This document shows, in pieces, positions 1 to 8,325 of a stretch of DNA of 64,000 bases (position 1 is the stretch's first letter; each line of letters begins with the position of its first letter). The stretch is from Pseudomonadota bacterium (GTDB lineage: Bacteria > Desulfobacterota > Desulfovibrionia > Desulfovibrionales > Desulfovibrionaceae): assembly GCA_018822105.1 (NCBI GenBank), contig JAHJLB010000001.1, positions 1 to 64,000 of the forward strand, in the 5' to 3' direction. Both the position numbers and the translations under genes were made by a program. Under the pieces are notes generated by a model that searched no databases, was not told where the DNA came from, and was given only the letters and a program-made list of their open reading frames with translations.

Positions 1-688
1 AGGCCGGGCCGGGGCGCAGGCGCAGGGCCAGGGCCCCGGCCTTGCGGTACAGCTCGTAGACCCCGCCGAGCTCCAGCCGGTTGAAGGCGCTGGCCAGGCG
101 CTGCGCAGCGGGAGACGGGGGCAACGGCGAAGCGGGGACAAGGGCGGGCTCCGGCAGGGAGCGGAAGTTCGCGCGGTCGAGGCGCTGGATGTCCGGGAGG
201 ACATCGGTGAGCTTGCCGAGGAAGAAGACATGGAGCGCCACGGGCCCCAGGGCCGGGGCATAGTCCGGCAGCTTGAACAGGCTGTCGATGAGGCTGTCGC
301 CGCCGGTGCCGATGCCCACCCCGCAAAGCCCCTGGCCCGCAAGGGTCAGTCCGGCGTCCGCGGCAAGGCGGGTGAAGGCCTGGGGTATGCGCTCGGCATC
401 GTTGACCTGGACGCCCTCCACATACGAATCGCCCCAGAAGACGACCTTGGCCCCCTCGGGGAGCTTCCCCCCCGGCAGGCCACGGATGCCGTGAACTCCG
501 GCCAGAGCCGTTGCCCAGCCCTCGGTGTGCGTGCGCTGCGCCGTGCCCGGCTCGGGCACCCAGCGCCGCACCTGCGGGTCGAACACCAGGGGCTGCACGG
601 TGTTCAGGAAGATCGCCCCGGCGGCCCAGGCCGCGCAGATGGACAGCGCCAGGCCCAGCAGCCAGTGGCGCAGCGGGGGCGCGCTCAT
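1..688 (-). CDS. SGNH-hydrolase-like membrane protein (partial, C-terminus beyond window)
   Basis: The reading frame opens with ATG at 688 and runs without a stop off the left edge, so only the first 229 codons are visible. Residues about 7-30 form one hydrophobic segment (signal anchor). A GDSY motif at residues 86-89 inside VVFWGDSYVEG resembles block I of SGNH-fold proteins such as AlgJ/AlgX/DltD, which act on surface polymers in the periplasm. Its start overlaps the stop of the upstream glycosyltransferase as ATGA, so it is the distal gene of the glycan operon. By family knowledge an O-acetyl-transfer or esterase role is plausible. The catalytic His/Asp block lies outside the window, so activity cannot be judged. 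Confidence 0.6.
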   Translation of the reverse strand, partial: MSAPPLRHWLLGLALSICAAWAAGAIFLNTVQPLVFDPQVRRWVPEPGTAQRTHTEGWATALAGVHGIRGLPGGKLPEGAKVVFWGDSYVEGVQVNDAERIPQAFTRLAADAGLTLAGQGLCGVGIGTGGDSLIDSLFKLPDYAPALGPVALHVFFLGKLTDVLPDIQRLDRANFRSLPEPALVPASPLPPSPAAQRLASAFNRLELGGVYELYRKAGALALRLRPGPA

Positions 689-1818
689 GGCCGGGCCTCC
701 CGGGCCAGCCGCACGAGCAGCGCCTCGGTGTCGGCCACCATGCGCTCCACGCTGAAGGAGTCCAGGATGTGCTGGCGGCAGGCCCTGCGCAGGCCCTCGC
801 CCTCGCGCCCCAGGCGCTCCAGCTGGCGCAGGGCGGCCTCGGCCAGGGCGCCGGCATCGCCCGGGGGCGCGGTTTCGCCGCAGGCCCCGACCACCAGGGC
901 AGCGTCGCCCACACAGGTGGTGACGCAGGGGATCCCGCAGCTCATGGCCTCGCCCAGGACGTTGGGGAAGCCTTCGCCGTAGGCCGAGGCCAGGCAGAGC
1001 AGGTCCAGGGCGTTGTACACCGCGGGCATGTCCGTGCGCGTCCCGGTCCAGACCAGCCGCCCGGCCAGGCCCAGGGCTTCCGCCTGGGCCCGCAGGGTCG
1101 AGGCATAGCCGTCAGGTCCGCCACCCACGCAGACAAAGCGCAGGTCCGGGCGCCGGGCGGCCAGCAGGGCTGCGGCGCGCAGGAAGGTCGCATGGTCCTT
1201 CATGGGGTCCAGCCGGGCCACCAGGCCCAGAAGCACCTCGTCCGGGCCCACGCCCCAGGCCTGCCGCAGGCCCAGGGCCCTGTCCGGCCGGCAGCGGTCG
1301 GTGTCGATGCCGTTGGGCACAACAATGGTGCGGGCCTTAGGGAAGCCGCGGGCCAGGCAGTCGCGCCGCCCGGCCTGGGAATTGGCGATGATGCCGTCTG
1401 CCAGGTGCGAGAGCCGGGACTCCAGGCCGCGCAGGAGCCGCCCGGCCCGGCCATAGGCGTAGGCCGCGTGGTCCACTTCCGTGGCGCGCAGGCCCATGAC
1501 CAGCCGGGTGGAGGGGAAGAAGGGCCGCAAGAGCCCGCCCAGGACGCAGGCCGTGGCCAGGAAGGCGTAGTGGACCTGGGGCCGGAAGCCTCGCAGCTGT
1601 CCGGCCAGGCGCCAGGCCACGCGCAGGTTGCCCAGGCGGCTGGCCTTGCCCAGCACCACAAGCCGCGCCCCGCCCAGGGCCTCCTCCAGGGGGCCGCCCT
1701 GGTCCAGTGCCACGGCCAGCACCTCGTGCCCGCGCGCGCAGAGCCCGGCGGCCAGTTCGGCGAACTGGCGCTCGGCCCCGCCGGGCAGGAGGCTGGGGAT
1801 GCTCAGGAGGATGCGCAT
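685..1818 (-). CDS. GT4-family glycosyltransferase
   Basis: This 377-residue protein has the GT-B layout of family 4 retaining glycosyltransferases. The N-terminus carries the PGGAERQ acceptor-side loop (about residues 12-18). The C-terminal nucleotide-sugar domain has the EX7E motif at E282 and E290 (EGFPNVLGEA) followed by the usual GIPCV segment. It should transfer a sugar from a nucleotide donor to a growing glycan at the cytoplasmic face of the membrane. It starts 16 bases inside the preceding methyltransferase and its TGA overlaps the next start, so translation is probably coupled. Donor and acceptor cannot be read from the sequence. Confidence 0.88.
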   Translation of the reverse strand: MRILLSIPSLLPGGAERQFAELAAGLCARGHEVLAVALDQGGPLEEALGGARLVVLGKASRLGNLRVAWRLAGQLRGFRPQVHYAFLATACVLGGLLRPFFPSTRLVMGLRATEVDHAAYAYGRAGRLLRGLESRLSHLADGIIANSQAGRRDCLARGFPKARTIVVPNGIDTDRCRPDRALGLRQAWGVGPDEVLLGLVARLDPMKDHATFLRAAALLAARRPDLRFVCVGGGPDGYASTLRAQAEALGLAGRLVWTGTRTDMPAVYNALDLLCLASAYGEGFPNVLGEAMSCGIPCVTTCVGDAALVVGACGETAPPGDAGALAEAALRQLERLGREGEGLRRACRQHILDSFSVERMVADTEALLVRLAREARP

Positions 1819-2690
1819 GGGCCGGAGTCCCGGCCCTGGTCCTGACGGAGGTCAGGCGCGGCCTGGCGCAGAAAGATGAATTCGTTGCAGCCGGACTTGC
1901 CGCCAACGGTGCGCAGGAGGCGCAGCTCGAAGCCCCGCGCCCGGCAGAAGTCGAAGACCTGCTGCGGGGTGCTGGTTTCAAAGGGGTAGCCGCCCACCCA
2001 GTCCACGACGTCGTGCCAGAAGCGCATGCCCCGCGGCAGGCCCGAGGCCTGGTGCCGGGCCAGGGGATTGCGGCCGCGCAGGAGGTCGGCGACGGCCAGG
2101 GCCGCGCCCGCGCCCAGGGCATAGGCCAGGGCGATGGCCAGGCGCCCTGGCTTGGGGCTGCGGCAGTACAGGCGCTTCAGGGCCGTGTGCAGGGGCGTGA
2201 AGAAGGGCTGGTGGTTGTAGAGGGCGATGGCCAGGCGCCCGCCGGGGGCCACGCGTTGCGCCGCGTTGTCCAGGGCCGCCCACAGCTGCCCGGTGTGGTG
2301 CAGCACTCCCCAGGAATAGACCACGTCGAAGAGCCCGAGGCCGTCCAGGAAGGTGCTGTCCAGCACCGAGCCGCGCAGGGCGGTCCAGGCCGCGTCACCG
2401 GGGAAGTGGGCCTGGCGCAGGCCTGCGGTGCAGGCCACGGAGTCCGGGTCGAAGTCGAAGGACACCACCGCGGCCCCCAGGCGGCGCGCGGCCAGGGAGA
2501 ACAGCCCGGAGCCCGAGCCGATGTCCAGCAGGCGCAGCCCGCCCAGGTCGCGCGCGCCCAGCAGCGCCGCCACCGAGTCCTCGGCCTGGCGGATGCGGCC
2601 CTGGTCCAGGCGCGCCAGGAATTCGCGCCAGTTGGCGCCGAAGCCGAAGCGCTGCCCGGCGCTGGTCTCGTCTTCCCAGGTCTGCGTCAT
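1803..2690 (-). CDS. class I SAM-dependent methyltransferase
   Basis: The 295-residue protein has SAM-binding motif I (LLDIGSGSG, residues 54-62), an acidic ribose-binding turn (FDFD, about 79-82), and the motif IV/post-I region YSWGVLHHTG typical of Methyltransf_11/23 proteins. I chose ATG at 2690 because it overlaps the asparagine-synthetase stop as ATGA; the frame extends upstream but only through the antisense of that gene. The C-terminus ends in an Asp/Arg/Gly-rich tail. The position between an amidotransferase and a GT4 suggests sugar O- or N-methylation during glycan assembly. That role is inferred from context. Confidence 0.82.
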   Translation of the reverse strand: MTQTWEDETSAGQRFGFGANWREFLARLDQGRIRQAEDSVAALLGARDLGGLRLLDIGSGSGLFSLAARRLGAAVVSFDFDPDSVACTAGLRQAHFPGDAAWTALRGSVLDSTFLDGLGLFDVVYSWGVLHHTGQLWAALDNAAQRVAPGGRLAIALYNHQPFFTPLHTALKRLYCRSPKPGRLAIALAYALGAGAALAVADLLRGRNPLARHQASGLPRGMRFWHDVVDWVGGYPFETSTPQQVFDFCRARGFELRLLRTVGGKSGCNEFIFLRQAAPDLRQDQGRDSGPCASS

Positions 2691-4630
2691 GGGGCCTGTG
2701 TAACCGAGGGGTCCGGCCCGGTCAAACCTTGGGCCGGGGCCGCCGGGAGGTCCATGCGCCAGGCCAGGAACATGAGCACGTCCCAGAGGATGTACGTCCA
2801 ATGCGTGGAGCCGCCCAGCATCTCGCGCCAGTAGCGGTCCACCAGGGCGAAGTCGAGGACGTCCCCGGACTGCCGCCGCCCGGTGGCCAGCACGTCTTCG
2901 GCCCAGGGCCGGAGCCTGCCCGGCAGCCACTGGGCCAGCGGGATGCCGAAGCCCATCTTGGGCCGGTCCACGATGTCCCGGGGCACATGGCGGTACAGGA
3001 GCTGGCGCAGCAGGTGCTTGCCGCCGCCGCCCTGCACCTTGAAGCGGGTCGGCAGGCTGGCCGCGAACTCCACCACGCGGTGGTCCAGCAGCGGCACCCG
3101 GGCCTCCAGGCTCACGGCCATGCTGGCCCGGTCCACCTTGGTCAGGATGTCGTCGGGCAGGTACATGAGGATGTCCCACAGGCTCATGGCGCGGTAGGCG
3201 TCGGCCTCGGGCGGCACCAGGTCGAGGGCGGTCCGGGGCTCCGGGCCGGACCCGCGCACCAGCTCCCAGGGGCGAGGATGGTGCGAGAGCAGGCGCTTGT
3301 AGAACTCCTGGAAGTTCGGCTTGCCCAGGGCGTCCAGCCGCCAGAGCACCCGCTGGCCTGCGCGGCCGAACAGTTGGGCGAAGCGCTCTGGCCGTAGCCA
3401 CGCTGTCTTGGCCACGGCCAACCGCAGGGGCAGGGGGACCAGGGCCAGCCGCTTCCACCATTTGGCGGCGTGGGGGTAGCGTTCGTAACCGAAGAACAGT
3501 TCATCCCCGCCGTCGCCGGACAGGGCCACGGTGACGTGCTCCCGGGCCAGCCGGCACACGGCGTAGGTGGGGATCTGCGAGGAGTCGGCAAAGGGCTCAT
3601 CCCAGAACCGGGGCACCAGGGGCACGATGTCCAGGAGGTCCTGCTGGGTGAGCATGAGCTCGGTGTGCTCGCAGCCCAGGTGCTCGGCCACGGCTCGGGC
3701 GTGGGGCGCCTCGTTGAAGGCGGCCTCGGCGAAGCCGATGGAGAAGGTCTTCACCGGGCGCGGGCTCTGGGCCTGCATGAGCGCCACCACCAGGGAGGAG
3801 TCGATGCCGCCGGACAGGAACGCGCCCAGGGGCACGTCGGCCAGCATGCGCAGGCCCACGGCGTCCTTGAGCAGGGCCTCCAGGCGGTCCAGGGCCTCGG
3901 CCTCGGTGTCGGCGGAGGGGTTCTGCGCCCCTCTGGCGTAGACCTCCTGGGCCGACCAGTAGGGGGCCAGGGCCGGCCCGCGGCCGGGGGCGAGGGTCAG
4001 TATCTGGCCGGGCGGGAGCTTCTTCGCGCCCCGGTGGATGGAGAAGGGCGCGGGGATGTAGTCGTGCCGGAAATAGAGGGTCAAGGCCTCGCGGTCGATA
4101 TCCGCGTCAAAGGCCGGGTGCTCGCGCAGGGCTTTGAGCTCCGAGCCGAAGACGAAGTCGCGGCCCGCAAGGCCGTAGTACAGGGGCTTGATGCCCAGCC
4201 TGTCGCGCACCAGGGACAGCGTGCGCTCCTGCCTGTCCCACAGGGCAAAGGCGAACATGCCCACGAAGCGCTTCACCGCCTCGAAAAGCCCCCACTGCTC
4301 GATGGCCGCCAGCATGACCTCGGTGTCCGAGCCGCCCCGGAAGGCGTGGCCCAGGGGCGCGAGCTCGGCGCGCAGCCGGGCGAAGTTGAAGACCTCGCCG
4401 TTGAAGCAGAGGACATAGCGGCCCGAGGCCGAGCGCATGGGCTGGCGGCCCAGGGGCGAGAGGTCGATGATGGACAGGCGCCTGTGCCCCAGGCCCAGGC
4501 CCGTCGCCTCGTCCAGCCAGAGGTCCGAGTCGTCCGGCCCGCGGTGGTGCAGGGTGTCGGTCATGCGCCGCAGGAGGCCCTGCTGGCCGGGACCGGCGTC
4601 GGGGGAGAGGATGCCTGCTATACCGCACAT
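2687..4630 (-). CDS. asnB: asparagine synthetase (glutamine-hydrolysing) / amidotransferase
   Basis: A 647-residue class II glutamine amidotransferase fused to an ATP-pyrophosphatase domain. Cys2 (MCGIAG) is the N-terminal nucleophile, RGPDD (30-34) and the FNGE segment bind glutamine, and the ATP PP-loop is SGGIDSS at 273-279. Length and domain order match AsnB. It could make asparagine, but AsnB paralogs inside polysaccharide loci often amidate sugar carboxylates, as WbpS-type proteins are believed to do. The operon here (methyltransferase and GT4 immediately downstream by overlap) favours the second role. A second AsnB-like gene lies at 18963. Confidence 0.85.
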   Translation of the reverse strand: MCGIAGILSPDAGPGQQGLLRRMTDTLHHRGPDDSDLWLDEATGLGLGHRRLSIIDLSPLGRQPMRSASGRYVLCFNGEVFNFARLRAELAPLGHAFRGGSDTEVMLAAIEQWGLFEAVKRFVGMFAFALWDRQERTLSLVRDRLGIKPLYYGLAGRDFVFGSELKALREHPAFDADIDREALTLYFRHDYIPAPFSIHRGAKKLPPGQILTLAPGRGPALAPYWSAQEVYARGAQNPSADTEAEALDRLEALLKDAVGLRMLADVPLGAFLSGGIDSSLVVALMQAQSPRPVKTFSIGFAEAAFNEAPHARAVAEHLGCEHTELMLTQQDLLDIVPLVPRFWDEPFADSSQIPTYAVCRLAREHVTVALSGDGGDELFFGYERYPHAAKWWKRLALVPLPLRLAVAKTAWLRPERFAQLFGRAGQRVLWRLDALGKPNFQEFYKRLLSHHPRPWELVRGSGPEPRTALDLVPPEADAYRAMSLWDILMYLPDDILTKVDRASMAVSLEARVPLLDHRVVEFAASLPTRFKVQGGGGKHLLRQLLYRHVPRDIVDRPKMGFGIPLAQWLPGRLRPWAEDVLATGRRQSGDVLDFALVDRYWREMLGGSTHWTYILWDVLMFLAWRMDLPAAPAQGLTGPDPSVTQAP

Positions 4631-4699
4631 GCTCAGAGTACCGGTAGGTGCCGGAAACGTTTTGCCTGGTGCCCCATGACCATGTCCCCCTCGGAACGA

Positions 4700-5569
4700 C
4701 TACTGAAACAGTTCTTCGACGTCATGGTGGTTGATGCCCTCAAGCATCTTCATGGCCCCGTCCTCTTTGCGCAAGGCAAAATAGGCCTCTCCGCCGGAGT
4801 AGCAGGCATTGTTCTGGGAGACGATGAGCACCCCCCCCTCGCTCAGGCTCCGAGCCAGGTTCAGAACGGCCAAACGGATGGTCTCGGGCGGGAAGTAACT
4901 GGTGTTGAGGATGTTTGCGCACCTGATGATCTGCGCGGGGACGGGCAAAACGTCCGTGAACATGTCGAAGCGCTCGATGCGCTCCACCGAGTGCCGCTGA
5001 CGCAGCAGCGGATTGACGGTCTCGATGCGCTGCAGGCCAGCGCCGCCCATGCGGCCCAGTGAGCTGAGGTCAATGGACAGGCAGAGGAACTTGACAAGAA
5101 CGAGCCTGCCGTCAGCATCATAGAAGAGCCGACCCAGGAGGGAGAGTTTATAAAAAAAAACGTTGTAGCGGTCGGTCAGGACGATCTCGGAGAAGCGCTG
5201 ACGCTGGTCCAAGAGCCCGGCGGCGGAACTGCCGTCGGAAACGCCGACCTCCACGAGCCTGGGCCCTGGGTACTCCAGAGCCAGCCGCAGCGCCACACTG
5301 TCGGCGATGTTTGTCCTGGCCCTGTGGGTGAGCTTGAAGATGGCTCCGAAGCGGAAGTAGGACACGGCCTGGCTGAAGCGGTCCGCGGTCTCCAGCAGGT
5401 CGCCGGCGCTGCGCCGGGCGTTGTCCAGCAGGGCTGGGCTGAAGCGCAGGAAGCGGTATATCCAGTCCTGCACGTTGAGGGAGCGGCGGTTGATGGCCTG
5501 GAGCAGCCCGACGCTGTCTATGCAAATCTTGGCGCTTGCTGCAATGCGCAGAAGGTTTCGTATCGCCAT
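4700..5569 (-). CDS. putative SAM-dependent methyltransferase, divergent
   Basis: I place the start at ATG 5569 (MAIRNLLRIAAS), because the frame upstream of it lacks protein-like composition. The 289-residue product has a motif I-like stretch LVEVGVSDGSS (105-115). A C-terminal segment reading QIIRCANILNTSYF followed by a GGVLIVSQN strand resembles the NxxxYF-type region of CheR-like and other Rossmann methyltransferases. No substrate motif is recognisable. It lies 69 bases upstream of asnB on the same strand and probably belongs to the same transcript. The fold assignment is moderate and the function unknown. Confidence 0.6.
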   Translation of the reverse strand: MAIRNLLRIAASAKICIDSVGLLQAINRRSLNVQDWIYRFLRFSPALLDNARRSAGDLLETADRFSQAVSYFRFGAIFKLTHRARTNIADSVALRLALEYPGPRLVEVGVSDGSSAAGLLDQRQRFSEIVLTDRYNVFFYKLSLLGRLFYDADGRLVLVKFLCLSIDLSSLGRMGGAGLQRIETVNPLLRQRHSVERIERFDMFTDVLPVPAQIIRCANILNTSYFPPETIRLAVLNLARSLSEGGVLIVSQNNACYSGGEAYFALRKEDGAMKMLEGINHHDVEELFQ

Positions 5570-5735
5570 GCTTGGGGGTCTGTCCTGTCCGCGACCAGCG
5601 GTTTTTAGGGCCGTGCGCAGATGCGCGCGCCCGGAATTTCCAGCGTTCTTGTCGGGGCAAACCGTGCAAGCCATTCCGGAGCGCCGGTGAACAAACAGGC
5701 TGTGCCGCACATGGCCTTGCGTACCCTCCTGCGTC

Positions 5736-6557
5736 TTACCCGAGGAGGCCGGGGGAGGCTGGAGCAGTGGCGCCCTGGCCATTGGTCCGGGAGCCGTCTG
5801 GTTCGCGGCGCGCCACCACCAGGAGGTTGTGGTAGAACATCATTGTGGTGTCAAGCCGGTCCAGGGCGAGGGCCGCCATGTTTACCACGAGGGAAAACAG
5901 GATCCACAGCGGCAGGCACAGGGCCTTCATGCTCCAGAGCAGGGACCCCAGGCCCATGCGGCACTCCACGAAGTTGAGCAGGAGGATGCCCAGGGCGCTG
6001 CCTGCGCCGCCGTGGCGGCTCAGGGTTTCCAGGGAATAACCTTGCAGGGCGGCAGCCAGCCCGTACTCGGTGAGGCGGCGGTAGTCGTGCGGGGCCCCGT
6101 GCACCTGGTAGATGAAGGGCACCGAGACCACGAGCACCCCGCCCGGGCGGAGCACCCGGCGCATCTCCGCCAACACCGGCTCCAGGTCGGCCACGTGCTC
6201 CAGCACCTGGGTGCAGAGGATGGCGTCGAAGCTCGCGTCGGCAAAGGGCAGGGGCTGGCCCGGGACCAGCTGGACATCCACGCCGGGCCTCTGCTCCACA
6301 TCCGCCCCGGTGTAGCCTTGGGCCTGGGAAAGCAGGCTGCGGTAAGGCTGCAGGCCGCAGCCCAGGTCCAGCACCTGTCCGCCGAGGCCTGGCAGCAGCC
6401 GGCGCAGCTCCCGGTTCAGGCTGCGCGTGGAGAGCCACTGGAAATGCCAGGGCCGCAGCGCCGGCGGCCGTCCGCACAGGGCGGCGTAGACGCGGCTGTG
6501 CCCGCGGGCGAAGCTCTTGAGCGCGTCGCGCAGGAGGTCGTGAAGGGTCTTGTTCAC
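5736..6557 (-). CDS. class I SAM methyltransferase with C-terminal membrane segment
   Basis: The start is GTG at 6557: GGGAGG sits five bases upstream and the GTG overlaps the preceding glycosyltransferase stop as GTGA. The 273-residue protein has motif I VLDLGCG (62-68), the TQVLEHV motif (116-122) and PGGVLVVSVPF (138-148), a standard Methyltransf_11 core. Residues about 208-232 are strongly hydrophobic and could anchor the enzyme to the inner membrane, which would suit a lipid-linked glycan substrate. It ends 166 bases before the next minus-strand gene, a gap with no recognisable feature. Confidence 0.8.
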   Translation of the reverse strand: MNKTLHDLLRDALKSFARGHSRVYAALCGRPPALRPWHFQWLSTRSLNRELRRLLPGLGGQVLDLGCGLQPYRSLLSQAQGYTGADVEQRPGVDVQLVPGQPLPFADASFDAILCTQVLEHVADLEPVLAEMRRVLRPGGVLVVSVPFIYQVHGAPHDYRRLTEYGLAAALQGYSLETLSRHGGAGSALGILLLNFVECRMGLGSLLWSMKALCLPLWILFSLVVNMAALALDRLDTTMMFYHNLLVVARREPDGSRTNGQGATAPASPGLLG

Positions 6558-7717
6558 AGGGGCCTCCCGGTCCTTGAGGTGTCGTTCAGGGAACGTCTGG
6601 GCACCGCGCCGTCCTCTTTCCGGAGGATTGTGGCGAAGAGCGCGTCCCAAAGCTCCAGGGTCTTGCTCATGGGGAAGCGCTCCAGCACCTCCACCGCGCG
6701 GCGGCCCATGGCCTGGCGCAGGGCGTCGTCGCCCATGAGCCGGTCCAGGCAGTCCGCCAGGTCCTGGGGGTCCAGGGGCTTCGCCAGCAGGCCGTCCACC
6801 CCGTGGCGCAGGATGTCGGCCGGGCCGCTGGGGCAGTCGAAGGAGACCACGGGCAGCCCCACGGCCAAGGCCTCGGCGATGACGTTGCCGAAGCCTTCGT
6901 AGGCCGAGGACAGGACAAAGAGGTCGGAGCGGGCCATCTCCTCGGACAGCTGCGGAGTCCAGCCGGGCATGGACACGCGCCCGCACAGGCCCTTGTCCGC
7001 CACCTGCCGCTCCAGTTCGGGCCGCAGGGGCCCGTCGCCGAAGATCACCAGGCTCCACTGGGGGTGCCGGTCCGCGATGCGCGCAAAGGCCTCCACGAGC
7101 AGGTCCAGGCGCTTCTGCTCCACCATGCGCGCCCCGGTGATGACCCGGAAGGGGCCGGCATGCTGCAGCCTGGCGCGCAGGTCCACGGGGTACACGGGGT
7201 TGTAGATCACCGGCAGGAGCCTGGCGCCGAAGCGCTTGGCGCACCAGTCGCCGGCGGCCTGGGTCAGGTTCACGATGGCCGCGGCGCGGGGGAAGAGCCG
7301 GTCGCGCCAGCGTTCCCAGAACACGCCGAAATGGTACTGGCCGGGATGGGCCTGCTCCATGACCACCACCGGGACGCGCAGGCCCAGGCAGGCCATGAGG
7401 GTGCGGGTGTTCACCGGCCCGTCGAAGGCGATGACCGCTTCGGGCCTGGTGCGGGCCACGGCCCGGCGCAGGGAGGCCAGCCCCCGCAGTATCCGCCAGG
7501 CGACGGCCAGGCGGCTGGTGGACGGGCGGTCGTCCAGGTCCATGCGCAGCAGGGCCACGTCCTTGTGCAGGGCGAAGTCCTCCCCCACGCCCTCGCTGGG
7601 AAAGATGGCGAGGATGGCGACCTCGTCGCCGCGCGCGCTCCAGGCGTTGGCCCACTGCACGGCGGCCCAGACCGAGCCCCCGCCGCGCACGTTGCTGACC
7701 ACGACGGTCAGGCGCAT
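6554..7717 (-). CDS. GT4-family glycosyltransferase
   Basis: A 387-residue GT-B glycosyltransferase starting at ATG 7717. A glycine-rich N-terminal loop (NVRGGG) and the C-terminal EX7E motif at E274/E282 (EGFGNVIAEA) identify family 4. The segment FDGPVNTRTL, then a short hydrophobic run and VVVMEQAHP, parallels the gene at 8322-9434. The two look like paralogs that probably act on related acceptors. It overlaps the upstream acyltransferase by ten bases and the downstream methyltransferase by four, so the operon is translationally coupled. Sugar specificity is not readable. Confidence 0.87.
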   Translation of the reverse strand: MRLTVVVSNVRGGGSVWAAVQWANAWSARGDEVAILAIFPSEGVGEDFALHKDVALLRMDLDDRPSTSRLAVAWRILRGLASLRRAVARTRPEAVIAFDGPVNTRTLMACLGLRVPVVVMEQAHPGQYHFGVFWERWRDRLFPRAAAIVNLTQAAGDWCAKRFGARLLPVIYNPVYPVDLRARLQHAGPFRVITGARMVEQKRLDLLVEAFARIADRHPQWSLVIFGDGPLRPELERQVADKGLCGRVSMPGWTPQLSEEMARSDLFVLSSAYEGFGNVIAEALAVGLPVVSFDCPSGPADILRHGVDGLLAKPLDPQDLADCLDRLMGDDALRQAMGRRAVEVLERFPMSKTLELWDALFATILRKEDGAVPRRSLNDTSRTGRPL

Positions 7718-8325
7718 GGCTCGCCCCCCGGCCCTGGGGAGGGCTCCCCGCGCAGGCGGAGGATCCGCGCGGGCACGCCGCCCGCCACGGCGAGGTCGGG
7801 CACATCCCTGGTCACCACGGCCCCGGCCCCGATGATGCACCCGCGCCCGATGGAGACCCCGCAGGCGATGACGGCGTTGGCGCCGATCCAGACGTCGTCG
7901 CCCACGCTGATGGGGGCGTAGGAGAGCCCCTGGTCCTTCATGGGCAGGTCCAGGCGCGCGTCGTTGTGCCGCGAGGTGTCCATGACCACGTTGGGCCCCA
8001 CCATCACGTCATCGCCCAGGGTCAGCGGCGCCGTGCCGTGCGACCCCAGCCGGACGTTCTTGTTCAGGAAGCAGCGCCGGCCAAGGGAGAGCCCGGCGTT
8101 GGGGCAGAGGAGCGTGCAGCCCGGAGAGACGCTCGCGCCGTCGCCCAGGCTCAGGTTGCCCAGGCCCTGGATCTCCACCCCTTCGGCCAGGTCGAAGAGG
8201 CGGCCCGAGGCCAGGAAAGGCCGGTAGGCGGCCCTGCGCAGAAAGACCCCCAGCCGCGTGGGGACCGCGGCCAGCAGCCAGCGGGCCAGGTCCAGGGGCA
8301 GGGCCAGTAGGGTCCCAAGCTTCAT
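7708..8325 (-). CDS. left-handed beta-helix (hexapeptide) acyltransferase
   Basis: The 205-residue protein begins at ATG 8325, which overlaps the preceding GT4 stop as ATGA. A hydrophobic N-terminus is followed from about residue 45 by hexapeptide repeats of the [LIV]-G-x-x type (GLGNLSLGDGASVSPG, ISVGDDVWIGANAVI, GCIIGAGAVVTRDVP). The ending VPAR is the typical end of a WcaF/NodL/LacA-like O-acetyltransferase. The expected reaction is acetyl transfer from acetyl-CoA to a sugar hydroxyl or amine. The active-site His is probably within TSRHNDAR. The neighbours on both sides are GT4s, which fits decoration of the same glycan. Confidence 0.85.
   Translation of the reverse strand: MKLGTLLALPLDLARWLLAAVPTRLGVFLRRAAYRPFLASGRLFDLAEGVEIQGLGNLSLGDGASVSPGCTLLCPNAGLSLGRRCFLNKNVRLGSHGTAPLTLGDDVMVGPNVVMDTSRHNDARLDLPMKDQGLSYAPISVGDDVWIGANAVIACGVSIGRGCIIGAGAVVTRDVPDLAVAGGVPARILRLRGEPSPGPGGEPCA

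Noticed and set aside
511-1845. Long plus-strand open frame opposite the GT4 gene
   Set aside because: Low-complexity Ala/Gly/Gln/Pro/Arg translation with no domain; it is the antisense of a clear glycosyltransferase in GC-rich DNA.
3470-5062. Long plus-strand open frame opposite asnB
   Set aside because: It reads as a shadow of the asnB coding strand, with no motif and no ribosome site.
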